Positions 1-6,345 are shown, counted from the stretch's first letter. The stretch: 6,355 bases of DNA from Nostoc cf. edaphicum LEGE 07299 (GCF_015207245.1 NZ_JADEXF010000229.1:1-6355), one strand, 5' to 3'. Numbers and translations: made by a program. Notes: a model not told the origin generated them from the letters alone.

Positions 1-401
1 AAGCTGGGAAGTTCAATAGAACCGTTGTCTCCGGCAGCACCGTTTCCTTGACGTTTGATGAATTCTTCTCTCAAGATAGCCAGGATTTCAGGTGTTGCTG
101 TTCCAGTATCTGGCAGTCCATATTTTATCTGCACTTGCCGCAACGCAGCTACCATCTGAGGCCCTAAAATCCCATCAAGCGGGCCGTTGTAAAATCCCAA
201 AGTAGCCAAAAGATACTGGGTTTCTTCGGGTTCGTAAACCACTAAGGTAAATGTCGTGGCGCGGGTGGCAGCAGGAAGCCCACCGTCCTCGCCAGTAATG
301 CCATAACTTTGCCAAATTTGATGAAGTTCCGCTTCTATTTCGTTAAGCGAAATATCTTTTGGCGCCTGAAGTGAGTAAATTGTAGAAGCTTGGGGAGCCA
401 T
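1..401 (-). CDS. opcA: OpcA, glucose-6-phosphate dehydrogenase assembly/activator protein (N-terminal part, cut by window edge)
   Basis: OpcA is the protein that cyanobacterial G6PDH needs for full activity; it acts in the cytoplasm as an allosteric and redox-responsive activator (family knowledge). I translated this partial gene by hand: it opens with ATG at 401 and stays open for 133 codons to the window edge, so the C-terminal part is missing. The N-terminus (MAPQASTIYSLQAPKD) and the segment near residues 28-56 (IWQSYGI, then ATRATTFTLVVYEPEE) look like cyanobacterial OpcA. Residues ~62-112 (LLATLGFYNGPLDGILGP, then QVQIKYGLPDTG) resemble a peptidoglycan-binding-type fold, which cyanobacterial OpcA proteins carry near the N-terminus. 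It follows zwf by 108 nt on the same strand and is probably co-transcribed. No Shine-Dalgarno is seen before the ATG; the leader is a CCAAAAT heptamer array ending in CTTCCT. The start is chosen from the family-like N-terminus. The identification rests on content and on the conserved zwf-opcA order. Confidence 0.93.
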   Translation of the reverse strand, partial: MAPQASTIYSLQAPKDISLNEIEAELHQIWQSYGITGEDGGLPAATRATTFTLVVYEPEETQYLLATLGFYNGPLDGILGPQMVAALRQVQIKYGLPDTGTATPEILAILREEFIKRQGNGAAGDNGSIELPS

Positions 402-407
402 AGGAAG

Positions 408-439
408 TTTTGGATTTTGGATTTTGGATTTTGAATTTT
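408..439. repeat. STRR heptamer array (TTTTGGA; CCAAAAT on the coding strand) in the opcA leader
   Basis: About four head-to-tail copies of a 7-nt unit, TTTTGGA on the plus strand, with the last copy decayed to TTTTGAA. It sits 7 nt before the opcA ATG and occupies the place where a ribosome binding site would be expected. Short tandem heptamers of this kind (STRRs) are a hallmark of heterocystous cyanobacteria. Confidence 0.85.
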
Positions 440-440
440 A

Positions 441-508
441 TCATTGGTCATTTGTCATTTGTCATTTGTTGTTACTAGTGACTAATGACCAATGACTAAT
501 GACTAATA
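441..508. repeat. Heptamer dyad between zwf and opcA
   Basis: The left half carries repeated GTCATTT heptamers (444-468). The right half carries AATGACT/AATGACC heptamers (482-507), which are near reverse complements of the left copies. The two halves flank a central ACTAGT, so the transcript between zwf and opcA could fold into a long imperfect hairpin pairing six of every seven bases. It begins 1 nt after the zwf stop codon (in transcription order). It could act as an mRNA processing or stability element; there is no U-tract to suggest a classical terminator. Confidence 0.7.
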
Positions 509-509
509 T

Positions 510-2039
510 TTAGAGTCTGCGCCAGCGACGGCCATCCTGGTTAATTAAGAATTCTGCTTCTGTTGGTTCCCAGGTTCCAGCTTCGTATTGGGGAATAGTA
601 TTTGCGTCGGCGGGTGCATCCCAAACAGAAAGGGCTGGGGTTACGACCTGCCAAGCGGCTTCTACTTCGTCCGCGCGGGTGAACAATGTTTGATCGCCCA
701 TCATACAATCAAGGAATAAGCGATCGTAGGCATCAGATGTTGCTTGGATGCCAAAGGAACCATAACTAAAGTCCATGTCAACGGAACGGGTACGGAATTC
801 TGCCCCCGGCATTTTGACATCAAAACGCAGGGAAATACCTTCATTTGGCTGAATCCGCATCGTCAAAATATTGGCGTTTGTCTGTTGGGCAGCAGATTGG
901 AACATCCGAGATGGAACTTCGCGGAAGTGAATGGCAATCTCACTGACTTTTTTCGGCATCCGCTTCCCGGTACGCAAGTAGAAAGGAACACCTTTCCAGC
1001 GCCAGTTATCTACCAAAAACTTCATGGCGACGTAGGTCGGTGTAGTGGAGTTGGGAGCAACGCCTGGTTCTGTCCGATACCCTGGCACTTCTTGGCCCTT
1101 CATCCAGCCAGCACTATACTGACCGCGTACTGCTGACCGCGACAGATTGTGAACATCAGCTAAACGAGTAGCTTGGAGTACCTTCACTTTTTCTGTGCGG
1201 ATGCTGTCGGCATCCATTGCATTGGGTGCTTCCATCGCCGTTAGACAATAAAGTTGCATTAAGTGGTTTTGCAACATATCCCGTAGTGCGCCGGCGCTTT
1301 CATAGTAACCAGCCCGGTCTTCCACTCCCACGGTTTCTGCCACGGTAATTTGCACGTGGTCAACAAATTGACGATTCCACAACGGCTCAAAAATCGCATT
1401 GGCAAAGCGAAATACCAGCAAATTCTGGACTGTTTCTTTACCCAAGTAGTGGTCAATGCGGTATACTTGGTTTTCTTTACAAAATTTCTGTACCACTTGG
1501 TTAAGACTCTGGGCAGAAGCCAAGTCTCGACCAAAGGGCTTTTCAACTACTAGACGATGTTTGTAGGGATCTTCTAGCATCCCAGCGCTTCCTAGCTGCT
1601 TAATCGCTTCAGGAAAGAATGAAGGGGCAACCGAGAGGTAGAACATCCGATTCCCTCGTGTGCCCCGTTTTTCGTCTAATTCAGTCAATAAGTTTTTTAG
1701 TTTCTGGTAGCCTTCGGGGTTGTCTATATCTCCAGGGCTATAGAACAGACCTTGAGAGAAATCTTGCCAGAGTTCCCCTAAATCGACATCAGGATGTGCT
1801 TCTTCCATCCCCTTTTGCATTTGTTCGCGGAAGTACTCATGGCTCCATTCTCGACGTGCCACACCGACAATGGTCGTTTCTGGGGGAATACGCCGTTCTC
1901 GCCGCAATTTGTAAAGTGCTGGCACTAGTTTGCGCCAGGTGAGATCGCCAGAAGCGCCAAAAATGACTATAATCTGGGGTTCGGGCATCCCTTGTTGTTG
2001 CAGACCAACGCGCAAAGGATTTTCTAGCAGACTAACCAT
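510..2039 (-). CDS. zwf: Glucose-6-phosphate 1-dehydrogenase
   Basis: Oxidises glucose 6-phosphate to 6-phosphogluconolactone with NADP+, the entry step of the oxidative pentose phosphate pathway, in the cytoplasm. The 509-residue product has the full family layout: a nucleotide-binding motif GASGDL (28-33), EKPFG (166-170), the active-site signature RIDHYLGKE (194-202, catalytic His197 by family analogy), and a C-terminal domain with [15 protein letters not shown] (346-360). Cysteines lie at 187, 265 and 445; Cys187 and Cys445 appear to match the pair discussed for redox control in cyanobacterial G6PDH (recalled, not checked). The frame stays open to a TTG at 2156, but the extra 39 residues are translated intergenic heptamers (NPKSKIQ repeated), so the ATG at 2039, giving [10 protein letters not shown], is preferred. 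No Shine-Dalgarno is visible there. It lies between tal and opcA on the same strand. Confidence 0.97.
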   Translation of the reverse strand: MVSLLENPLRVGLQQQGMPEPQIIVIFGASGDLTWRKLVPALYKLRRERRIPPETTIVGVARREWSHEYFREQMQKGMEEAHPDVDLGELWQDFSQGLFYSPGDIDNPEGYQKLKNLLTELDEKRGTRGNRMFYLSVAPSFFPEAIKQLGSAGMLEDPYKHRLVVEKPFGRDLASAQSLNQVVQKFCKENQVYRIDHYLGKETVQNLLVFRFANAIFEPLWNRQFVDHVQITVAETVGVEDRAGYYESAGALRDMLQNHLMQLYCLTAMEAPNAMDADSIRTEKVKVLQATRLADVHNLSRSAVRGQYSAGWMKGQEVPGYRTEPGVAPNSTTPTYVAMKFLVDNWRWKGVPFYLRTGKRMPKKVSEIAIHFREVPSRMFQSAAQQTNANILTMRIQPNEGISLRFDVKMPGAEFRTRSVDMDFSYGSFGIQATSDAYDRLFLDCMMGDQTLFTRADEVEAAWQVVTPALSVWDAPADANTIPQYEAGTWEPTEAEFLINQDGRRWRRL

Positions 2040-2043
2040 AACA

Positions 2044-2081
2044 ATTTTGGATTTTGGGTTTTGGATTTTGGATTTTGGATT
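2044..2081. repeat. STRR heptamer array (CCAAAAT on the coding strand) in the zwf leader
   Basis: Five or so tandem heptamers of the type TTTTGGA on the plus strand, one varied to TTTTGGG, ending 4 nt before the zwf ATG. It is the same unit, orientation and position as the array before opcA. Three heptamers make 21 nt, so read-through translation gives a 7-residue repeat (NPKSKIQ), which explains the spurious N-terminal extension of the zwf frame. Confidence 0.85.
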
Positions 2082-2090
2082 GGGGGAGAG

Positions 2091-2141
2091 GTAACAGGTG
2101 ACAGGTGACAGGTGATAATCTGTACCCTGTAACCTGTACCC
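2091..2141. repeat. Heptamer dyad between tal and zwf (AGGTGAC / CCTGTAA units)
   Basis: Three tandem ACAGGTG-type heptamers (2095-2115) are followed by CTGTACC and CTGTAAC units (2120-2140) that read largely as their reverse complement. An imperfect hairpin can form, for example GGTAACAGG at the left with CCTGTAACC near the right. Order in the transcript: tal stop, this dyad, the CCAAAAT array, then the zwf start. The zwf-opcA gap has the same order. Confidence 0.65.
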
Positions 2142-2166
2142 TATTCCCTTCTTCAATCCCCAGTCT

Positions 2167-3312
2167 CTACACTGGTGACAATACCTTGATCTTCTCTTCT
2201 AAAGAGTTCATCAAGGACTGGAAGGGCTGGATAAACTTGTCAATACCATCGACTAACAGTTCATCCATGACGTTATCAAGATCGATGTTGATGTCGGGAT
2301 CTTTGAGGTTTTCGATCAGCGTGTAAGCATTATCTAAATCTGTTTCTAAGCGATCGCCTACGTTACAATGATCGGCACAAGCTTTAATGGTCGCTGGTGG
2401 TACGGTGTTGACGGTATCATGACCAATCAACTCTTCGATATACATCACGTCTCTGTAGTTGGGGTCTTTGGTGCTGGTGCTAGCCCAAAGTAGCCGTTGT
2501 ACTGTGGCCCCTTTTGCTGCCAAATCTTGCCAACGCTCGCTTCTAATGATTTTCTTGTATTCTTGATACGCAATCTTAGCGTTAGCGATCGCTACTTTTC
2601 CTTTAACAGCTCTTAGCTTTGCTTCCACGGAAATATCATCAACGCCTTTTTTCAACTTAGCATCAATCTTGCCATCAATGTTGCTATCGATCCGGCTGAG
2701 GAAGAAGCTAGCGACTGAAGCAATTTTACTGATGTCCTTACCTTCAGCTACCCGTTTTTCTAAGCCCCGAATATAAGCCATTGCTGTGTTTACATAGCTT
2801 TCTACAGAAAACAGCAGCGTAATATTAACATTCATCCCTTCGGATATTACCTGTTCTACTGCTGGCAAACCAGGTTCTGTACCAGGAATTTTAATCATCA
2901 GATTCTCCCGACCAATTTCTTGGAAATAGCGTCGGGCTTCGGTTATGGTTGCTTCAGTATCATGGGCAATGGTTGGTGGGACTTCAATACTCACATAACC
3001 ATCTAGTCTATTCGAGGCTTCATAAACAGGGCGTAGAATATCACAGGCATTACGGATATCTGCAAAAACTAGGGATTCGTAAATTTTGTCTATGGGTAAG
3101 TTAGCCCGAACTCCGGCTTCGATATCGGCATCATAAATAACGTTACCAGCGATCGCTTTTTCAAAGATAGCTGGGTTTGAGGTAATCCCAGATATACCTT
3201 GATTTTCAACCATGTCTTTGAGTTCACCTGATTGAATAATGTCACGGGTCAAATTATCCATCCAGATACTTTGACCGTATTGGTTAATTTCTAGTAGATG
3301 ATTGGTAGACAT
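2167..3312 (-). CDS. tal: Transaldolase (long, ~380-residue type)
   Basis: Transfers a dihydroxyacetone unit from sedoheptulose 7-phosphate to glyceraldehyde 3-phosphate in the non-oxidative pentose phosphate pathway, through a Schiff base on lysine. The 381-residue product has WMDN (17-20), the first signature ITSNPAIF (43-50), the active-site stretch [15 protein letters not shown] with Lys141 as the likely Schiff-base residue, NITLLFS (163-169) and [12 protein letters not shown] (273-284). Its length and motifs fit the class found in cyanobacteria and actinobacteria rather than the ~317-residue enterobacterial TalB. The ATG at 3312 gives the family-like N-terminus [13 protein letters not shown]. 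An in-frame GTG at 3330 would add six residues, but the AGGAG at 3334-3330 overlaps it; that AGGAG is 17 nt from the ATG, so the start is not fully settled. Three HIP1 octamers (2350-2357, 2585-2592, 3149-3156) lie inside. It precedes zwf by 127 nt. Confidence 0.95.
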   Translation of the reverse strand: MSTNHLLEINQYGQSIWMDNLTRDIIQSGELKDMVENQGISGITSNPAIFEKAIAGNVIYDADIEAGVRANLPIDKIYESLVFADIRNACDILRPVYEASNRLDGYVSIEVPPTIAHDTEATITEARRYFQEIGRENLMIKIPGTEPGLPAVEQVISEGMNVNITLLFSVESYVNTAMAYIRGLEKRVAEGKDISKIASVASFFLSRIDSNIDGKIDAKLKKGVDDISVEAKLRAVKGKVAIANAKIAYQEYKKIIRSERWQDLAAKGATVQRLLWASTSTKDPNYRDVMYIEELIGHDTVNTVPPATIKACADHCNVGDRLETDLDNAYTLIENLKDPDINIDLDNVMDELLVDGIDKFIQPFQSLMNSLEEKIKVLSPV

Positions 3313-3350
3313 AACTCTAATTTGTTTCACTCCTGTATAGTGATCTTTCT

Positions 3351-3410
3351 AAGTAAGTTGGCAAAACCCATCAAAATTTGATGCTTACTTTTGAATTGTG
3401 GCGTTGCCAA
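3351..3410. promoter_or_regulatory. Nested inverted repeats in the tal leader
   Basis: Three dyads interlock about 40-100 nt before the tal ATG. CATCAAA-A-TTTGATG (3369-3383) is a perfect 15-nt palindrome. AAGTAAG (3351-3357) pairs with CTTACTT (3384-3390) and encloses it. TTGGCAA (3358-3364) pairs with TTGCCAA (3404-3410) and crosses the second pairing. The first two stems can form together, while the third competes with them. This could be an operator or a leader RNA that switches between folds; no regulator can be named from sequence alone. Confidence 0.45.
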
Positions 3411-3549
3411 TCACTTATCGCATCGGCCAGCTGAGATAATCCTTAATTGATCTTCAAAAAGCGCTATTTTGCATCCCCAATCCTAAATCACCATGATTAA
3501 CGTTTAATTAATGGCAGATGAGAGTACAGCACAGCGTAAATAAATCACC

Positions 3550-3588
3550 CTTATAAAACCTTTAAAACCCTTACGTAACACTAACTAC
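3550..3588 (-). promoter_or_regulatory. Candidate NtcA-activated promoter for tal-zwf-opcA
   Basis: The 14-mer GTAACACTAACTAC at 3575-3588 fits the NtcA consensus GTA-N8-TAC exactly and reads GTAGTTAGTGTTAC on the coding strand. Nineteen nt further along the minus strand stands TATAAG (3555-3550), five of six matches to TATAAT. Class II NtcA promoters usually have 20-24 nt at this place, so the spacing is slightly short. A start near 3543 would give a leader of about 230 nt before tal. NtcA is the nitrogen-control activator of cyanobacteria, and a nitrogen-responsive promoter ahead of tal-zwf fits the need for NADPH in heterocysts. The site match is seen; its function is inferred. Confidence 0.55.
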
Positions 3589-3589
3589 A

Positions 3590-3614
3590 AATTACGAATT
3601 ACGAATTACGAATT
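3590..3614. repeat. STRR heptamer array (ATTACGA) after fbp
   Basis: Three tandem ATTACGA heptamers plus a partial copy stand just after the fbp stop codon and next to the NtcA-type site. It is a different heptamer from those in the other two gaps but has the same 7-nt period. The rest of the fbp-tal gap (3313-3619) holds the promoter elements and inverted repeats listed separately. Confidence 0.8.
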
Positions 3615-3619
3615 GTCTT

Positions 3620-4669
3620 CTAGTGTCCGTTTTGAATAAAAGACTCCACCTTTGCGACATCCTCTTTGCTACCAATAATTAAAGGCGTGCGCTGATGCAG
3701 TTTTTTCGGGACTACATCCAAGATATTTACCAGTCCTGTAGTAGCACGACCGCCTGCTTGCTCAATCAAAAAGGCGAGAGGAGCCGTTTCATAAAGCAAG
3801 CGTAATTTTCCTTCTGGATTTTGAATTGTGCCTGGGTAGAGAAACACGCCGCCTTGAACCAAAATTCTATGGATGTCGCTCACCATTGCGCCGCTATAAC
3901 GAGCGCTGTAGCCTTCTGTGCGATGAACGTAGCGAATGTATTCTCGAATCGATTCTTCCCACTGCCAGAAGTTACCTTCGTTCACGCTGTAAACAGACCC
4001 GTGGTTAGGAATGCGGATATTTTCTTCTGTGAGAATAAACTCTCCTAAGCTGGGATCGAGAACAAAGGAATGAACGCCCTTACCTATAGTATAAACCAGC
4101 ATCGTGCAGGGCCCATACAGGATGTATCCGGCAGCGAGTTGCTTACGTCCGTTGGCGAGTAGGTCAGTTGCCTTACCATCGCTATCAGTTCCTTCTTGTT
4201 GGCGAATGGCGAAAATGGAACCTAAGCTGAGATTATTATCAGTGTTGGATGAGCCATCAATTGGGTCATACAGCAAGGTATAGCGACCAATGGGGCAATT
4301 TTCCGGGATGTAGTAGGGATTTTCCATTTCCTCAGACGCGAGGCGACAGACTAAGCCGCTTTGCTTAAACACTGAGATAAATACATCATTTGCGTAGACA
4401 TCCATCTTTTTGACGGATTCGCCTTGGACATTAACTTCCCCAGTAAATCCGAGAACGCCTTCCATTAAACCGGCGCGACTCATACGACGAGCCACCAGTT
4501 TTCCGGCCAGGGCGATGCGATTCATCAGCGCACTCAAATCCTGTGCATCTGGCGAAAAACTCTGAAGTTGTTGGAGGACGTGACGGGATAAGGTTGTACA
4601 GTCACGATCTAAGGCTCTGTCTGTAGCATCGTAAGCAGATAAGTCTAAAGATTCCGGCGCTTTAGTCAT
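3620..4669 (-). CDS. fbp: Fructose-1,6-bisphosphatase, class I
   Basis: Hydrolyses fructose 1,6-bisphosphate to fructose 6-phosphate, serving gluconeogenesis and recycling of carbon into the oxidative pentose phosphate cycle. The 349-residue product shows the class I landmarks: SEEME (112-116), the metal- and phosphate-binding DPIDGSSN (135-142), [19 protein letters not shown] (256-274), and [20 protein letters not shown] (288-307, with the family active-site lysine). This is the type I (F-I) enzyme of cyanobacteria, distinct from their bifunctional FBPase/SBPase. I saw no clear counterpart of the redox-loop insertion of the chloroplast enzyme. The start is fixed at ATG 4669 by GGAG at 4682-4679 (9-nt spacing) and by the family-like N-terminus [10 protein letters not shown]; a GTG at 4690 is in frame but lacks a ribosome binding site. 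It is the first gene of the cluster. Confidence 0.97.
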   Translation of the reverse strand: MTKAPESLDLSAYDATDRALDRDCTTLSRHVLQQLQSFSPDAQDLSALMNRIALAGKLVARRMSRAGLMEGVLGFTGEVNVQGESVKKMDVYANDVFISVFKQSGLVCRLASEEMENPYYIPENCPIGRYTLLYDPIDGSSNTDNNLSLGSIFAIRQQEGTDSDGKATDLLANGRKQLAAGYILYGPCTMLVYTIGKGVHSFVLDPSLGEFILTEENIRIPNHGSVYSVNEGNFWQWEESIREYIRYVHRTEGYSARYSGAMVSDIHRILVQGGVFLYPGTIQNPEGKLRLLYETAPLAFLIEQAGGRATTGLVNILDVVPKKLHQRTPLIIGSKEDVAKVESFIQNGH

Positions 4670-4678
4670 TTTTATGTT

Positions 4679-4682
4679 CTCC
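4679..4682 (-). promoter_or_regulatory. Shine-Dalgarno of fbp
   Basis: GGAG on the minus strand, 9 nt before the ATG at 4669. It decides between that ATG and the in-frame GTG at 4690, which has no such site upstream. Confidence 0.7.
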
Positions 4683-4719
4683 GCAGCCACTAGCTGTTAA
4701 TTGGGTTTTAGTCATCTAT

Positions 4720-4736
4720 AGCAACTTATAGTTGCT
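4720..4736. promoter_or_regulatory. 17-nt palindrome upstream of fbp
   Basis: AGCAACT-TAT-AGTTGCT is a perfect dyad with 7-bp arms, centred about 59 nt before the fbp start codon. It may be a repressor or activator site, or a small hairpin in the 5' leader. The surroundings are AT-rich, with several weak -10-like hexamers on the minus strand (for example TAAGAT or TATAAG) but no convincing -35, so I do not place the promoter. Confidence 0.4.
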
Positions 4737-4795
4737 GCTTCTATCTTAGAAAGGTAATTTGATAACTTAGATGCGACTTTAGATAAACTAAAGAA

Positions 4796-4924
4796 ATGAA
4801 TCTTCAGTTACCCCTGCACCGAGAACCTAGCTACTTCGACTTAACACGACTTTCTCAAGGTGGCGCGTGTGCCTACACATCCTATCAACAAACAAAATCC
4901 CCACATTTGCGGCAGGGATTATAG
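4796..4924 (+). CDS. Doubtful 42-residue ORF, divergent from fbp
   Basis: ATG to TAG, 43 codons, beginning MNLQLPLHREPSYFDLTRLS and ending KSPHLRQGL. No family is recognised. There is no clear Shine-Dalgarno (the bases before the ATG read CTAAAGAA), no signal peptide and no membrane segment. It starts 126 nt from the fbp ATG on the opposite strand, so a shared divergent regulatory region is possible. It may equally be non-coding leader sequence. AATCCC and GGGATT near its end (about 4899-4920) could form a weak stem. Confidence 0.2.
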   Translation: MNLQLPLHREPSYFDLTRLSQGGACAYTSYQQTKSPHLRQGL

Positions 4925-5040
4925 ATTTACTCTGAAACATTAATACGAAACTAGTATCAGATTTGCCCAAGGCAAGCAATCTGCCTTGTTAACTAAGTAC
5001 AGCTTTGCGTAAAAGCGTAGCGTTTTTAATGTAAATGTAA
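4925..5040. other. Non-coding stretch with a hairpin and an inverted copy of the repeat core
   Basis: No gene is seen here. CAAGGCA (4968-4974) and TGCCTTG (4982-4988) form a perfect 7-bp stem with a 7-nt loop. Its right arm continues as GCCTTGTTAA (4983-4992), the reverse complement of TTAACAAGGC found in every first half-unit of the array that starts at 5041. After the hairpin there is no run of T long enough to call a terminator. The part 5025-5040 (AATGTAAATGTAA) resembles a decayed end of a second half-unit. Confidence 0.5.
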
Positions 5041-5219
5041 GCCAACGCATTAACAAGGCGGCCGACGCATTAACAATGCAAGCCTATGTATTAACAAGGC
5101 GGCCGACGCATTAACAATACAAGCCCATGCATTAACAAGGCGGCCGACGCATTAACAATACAAGCCCATGCATTAACAAGGCGGCCGACGCATTAACAAT
5201 GCAAGCCCATGCATTAACA
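5041..5219. repeat. 41-bp composite tandem repeat array (LTRR-like), four units plus a partial fifth
   Basis: Units begin at 5041, 5082, 5123, 5164 and 5205 (partial). Each has a 20-nt half A (GCCNATGCATTAACAAGGCG in consensus) and a 21-nt half B that starts GCCGACGCATTAACAA and ends TGCAA or TACAA. Both halves share GCATTAACAA, so the array is also a ~20.5-nt periodicity, about two DNA helix turns. The A/B joint reads GGCGGCCG. At some B/A joints AATGCA-agccca-TGCATT gives a 6-bp stem. The 41-nt unit is not a multiple of three, and no frame codes through it. It lies between the 3' end of the small gene at 5269 and the start of fbp. It recalls the 37-bp LTRR repeats of Anabaena in kind; identity to them is not claimed. 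Confidence 0.9.
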
Positions 5220-5268
5220 TTGTCGTGTATTGGCAATTTAATTCAGTACGAATTAATGAAATGCTGTA

Positions 5269-5532
5269 CTAAGATACTTTTGGTTGCTGCCAGAGGATGA
5301 GTTTCAATTCAGAGCAGTAGTAAGCCTCATCACTGATTTGGTGTTCGTGGTCAGCTATCCAATCATAAATTTGTGTTGCTTTTGCTAATGCCACTTTTTC
5401 TGAACGATAAAGCTGAGGAGTAGGGCAGTAGGCTTGGCCATTGATGTGTATAGCAGCAATCTGCCAATAATCGCTCTCTGGTACAACTTCTAAAAACCCG
5501 TTACTGTAAGACTGGATTATTCCTATATTCAT
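5269..5532 (-). CDS. Conserved-looking hypothetical protein, 87 residues
   Basis: I do not recognise a named family. The product starts MNIGIIQSYSNGFLEVVPES, is soluble in composition, and has two cysteines (near residues 36 and 73) and an acidic, aromatic second half (YDWIADHEHQISDEAYYCSE). There is no signal peptide or membrane segment. The composition and a full frame with ATG start support a real gene; no strong Shine-Dalgarno precedes the ATG (GGTTGTAG). It lies on the same strand as fbp but 599 nt upstream, separated by the tandem array, so co-transcription with fbp is unlikely. The DUF1499 gene is divergent, 324 nt away. Confidence 0.65.
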   Translation of the reverse strand: MNIGIIQSYSNGFLEVVPESDYWQIAAIHINGQAYCPTPQLYRSEKVALAKATQIYDWIADHEHQISDEAYYCSELKLILWQQPKVS

Positions 5533-5856
5533 CTACAACCATCAAACTTTTTAACATTGGCCACAACAAAGCAGATACCAGCCAATTCTTCCGAGTCAAA
5601 GCTGGAATCACCAGGGAATGCAGTTGCAACCCCTGTTAATGATTTTGGGTTCGTAGTCAATGGAAATCTGAATTATTGGTCACTTTTTTGGCTTGATTCC
5701 GTTATTGGCACGAATAATGGCACAAGGGACTTGTCGGTGCGGCTACATTGGGATTGCTCAAACTCAGAGTATGGCTGGATAGATGATAATCTGTAGAGCA
5801 AACAGGCAACTCGCAGTACTCACCCGAAATAACCGCACAAAAGGAGTAAATTTATT
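5533..5856. other. Intergenic region between divergent genes
   Basis: An open frame runs on the plus strand from a TTG at 5557 to 5796, but it has no ATG, no ribosome binding site and no recognisable product, so I do not call a gene. GATAAT (5785-5790) matches five of six bases of a -10 box and would suit the DUF1499 gene; no good -35 stands 16-18 nt before it. No repeats or terminators were seen. Confidence 0.4.
5841..5846 (+). promoter_or_regulatory. Shine-Dalgarno of the DUF1499 gene
   Basis: AAGGAG, 10 nt before the ATG at 5857. It is the strongest ribosome binding site in the window and fixes that start. Confidence 0.8.
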
Positions 5857-6345
5857 ATGTCCCGTCTGCTAACAGCGTTCCGGCAGCGATTCTTGCGGAG
5901 TATCGCTTTTGCAATACTCTTAACTTTAATTAGTAGTTTAATACTTCCTGGGGCTACTTGGGCTGCTTCTAGCTTGGGAGTTGATAATGGTCATCTTAGT
6001 TCTTGTCCGGCTTCAGACAACTGTGTTGTTAGTCAAAACGCAGATGAAAAACACGCCATCGACCCGATTCCTTATCATGTAGACCGCAATGCAGCTAGAG
6101 AAATCTTACTAAAAGTTATCGGTGTTGTTCCCCGTACAGAAATTGTAGAACAAACAGATAATTACATCCATGCTCTTTCTAAAAGCCGTATCTTCAAATT
6201 TGTTGATGATGTAGAATTTTATTTACCTCCTAATGAGTCAGTAATTCATCTGCGATCGGCATCTCGCGTGGGAGAGTCGGATCTCGGTGTCAACCGCAGA
6301 CGAGTCGAGCAAATTCGTCTGGCTCTACGCGATTTAAACATTTGA
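5857..6345 (+). CDS. DUF1499 family protein with N-terminal signal sequence
   Basis: A 162-residue protein of the DUF1499 family, whose biochemical role is unknown. Residues ~9-14 are basic and ~16-31 form a hydrophobic segment (IAFAILLTLISSLILP), followed by ATWAAS. This fits a signal peptide cut near residue 36, so the protein is probably periplasmic, thylakoid-lumenal or membrane-anchored. The family motifs follow: SSCPASDNCVVSQ (48-60, with Cys50 and Cys56), then YIHALSKSRIFKFVDDVEFY (103-122), RSASRVG (133-139) and DLGVNRRRVEQIR (142-154). The two cysteines could form a disulfide after export (inference). The frame is complete, ending in TGA 10 nt before the window edge. It is divergent from the small hypothetical gene and shows no link to the fbp-opcA cluster. 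Confidence 0.9.
   Translation: MSRLLTAFRQRFLRSIAFAILLTLISSLILPGATWAASSLGVDNGHLSSCPASDNCVVSQNADEKHAIDPIPYHVDRNAAREILLKVIGVVPRTEIVEQTDNYIHALSKSRIFKFVDDVEFYLPPNESVIHLRSASRVGESDLGVNRRRVEQIRLALRDLNI

Noticed and set aside
744..1942. Plus-strand open frames at 744-1136, 1350-1553 and 1619-1942, and a minus frame at 1259-1546
   Set aside because: All lie within zwf in other frames; the zwf product has complete family motifs, so these are shadows.
2105..2326. Plus-strand ORF over the tal 3' end and the heptamer dyad
   Set aside because: Made of translated repeat and antisense tal sequence; no support as a gene.
3333..3363. Sigma70-like promoter TTGCCA / TATACA on the minus strand just before tal
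   Set aside because: The spacer is 19 nt and the -10 overlaps the AGGAG, so a transcript would start after the ribosome binding site.
3821..4048. Two plus-strand open frames inside fbp
   Set aside because: They overlap conserved FBPase coding sequence on the other strand and have no family-like content.
5001..5030. Terminator-like sequence around GCGTAAAAGCGTAGCG followed by TTTTT
   Set aside because: The GCG motifs are direct, not inverted, so no stem forms before the T run.
5041..5219. CRISPR array
   Set aside because: Copies are contiguous; the 10-11 nt between GCATTAACAA cores are themselves repeated, so there are no unique spacers, and no cas gene is nearby.
5244..5270. AGTAC / GTACT inverted repeat after the small hypothetical gene as a terminator
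   Set aside because: Arms of only 5 bp with a long loop and no suitable U-tract on the minus strand.
5557..5796. 79-residue plus-strand ORF
   Set aside because: It can only start at TTG, has no ribosome binding site and no recognisable family, and the frame is open upstream into the antisense of the neighbouring gene. It lies where the promoter of the DUF1499 gene is expected.
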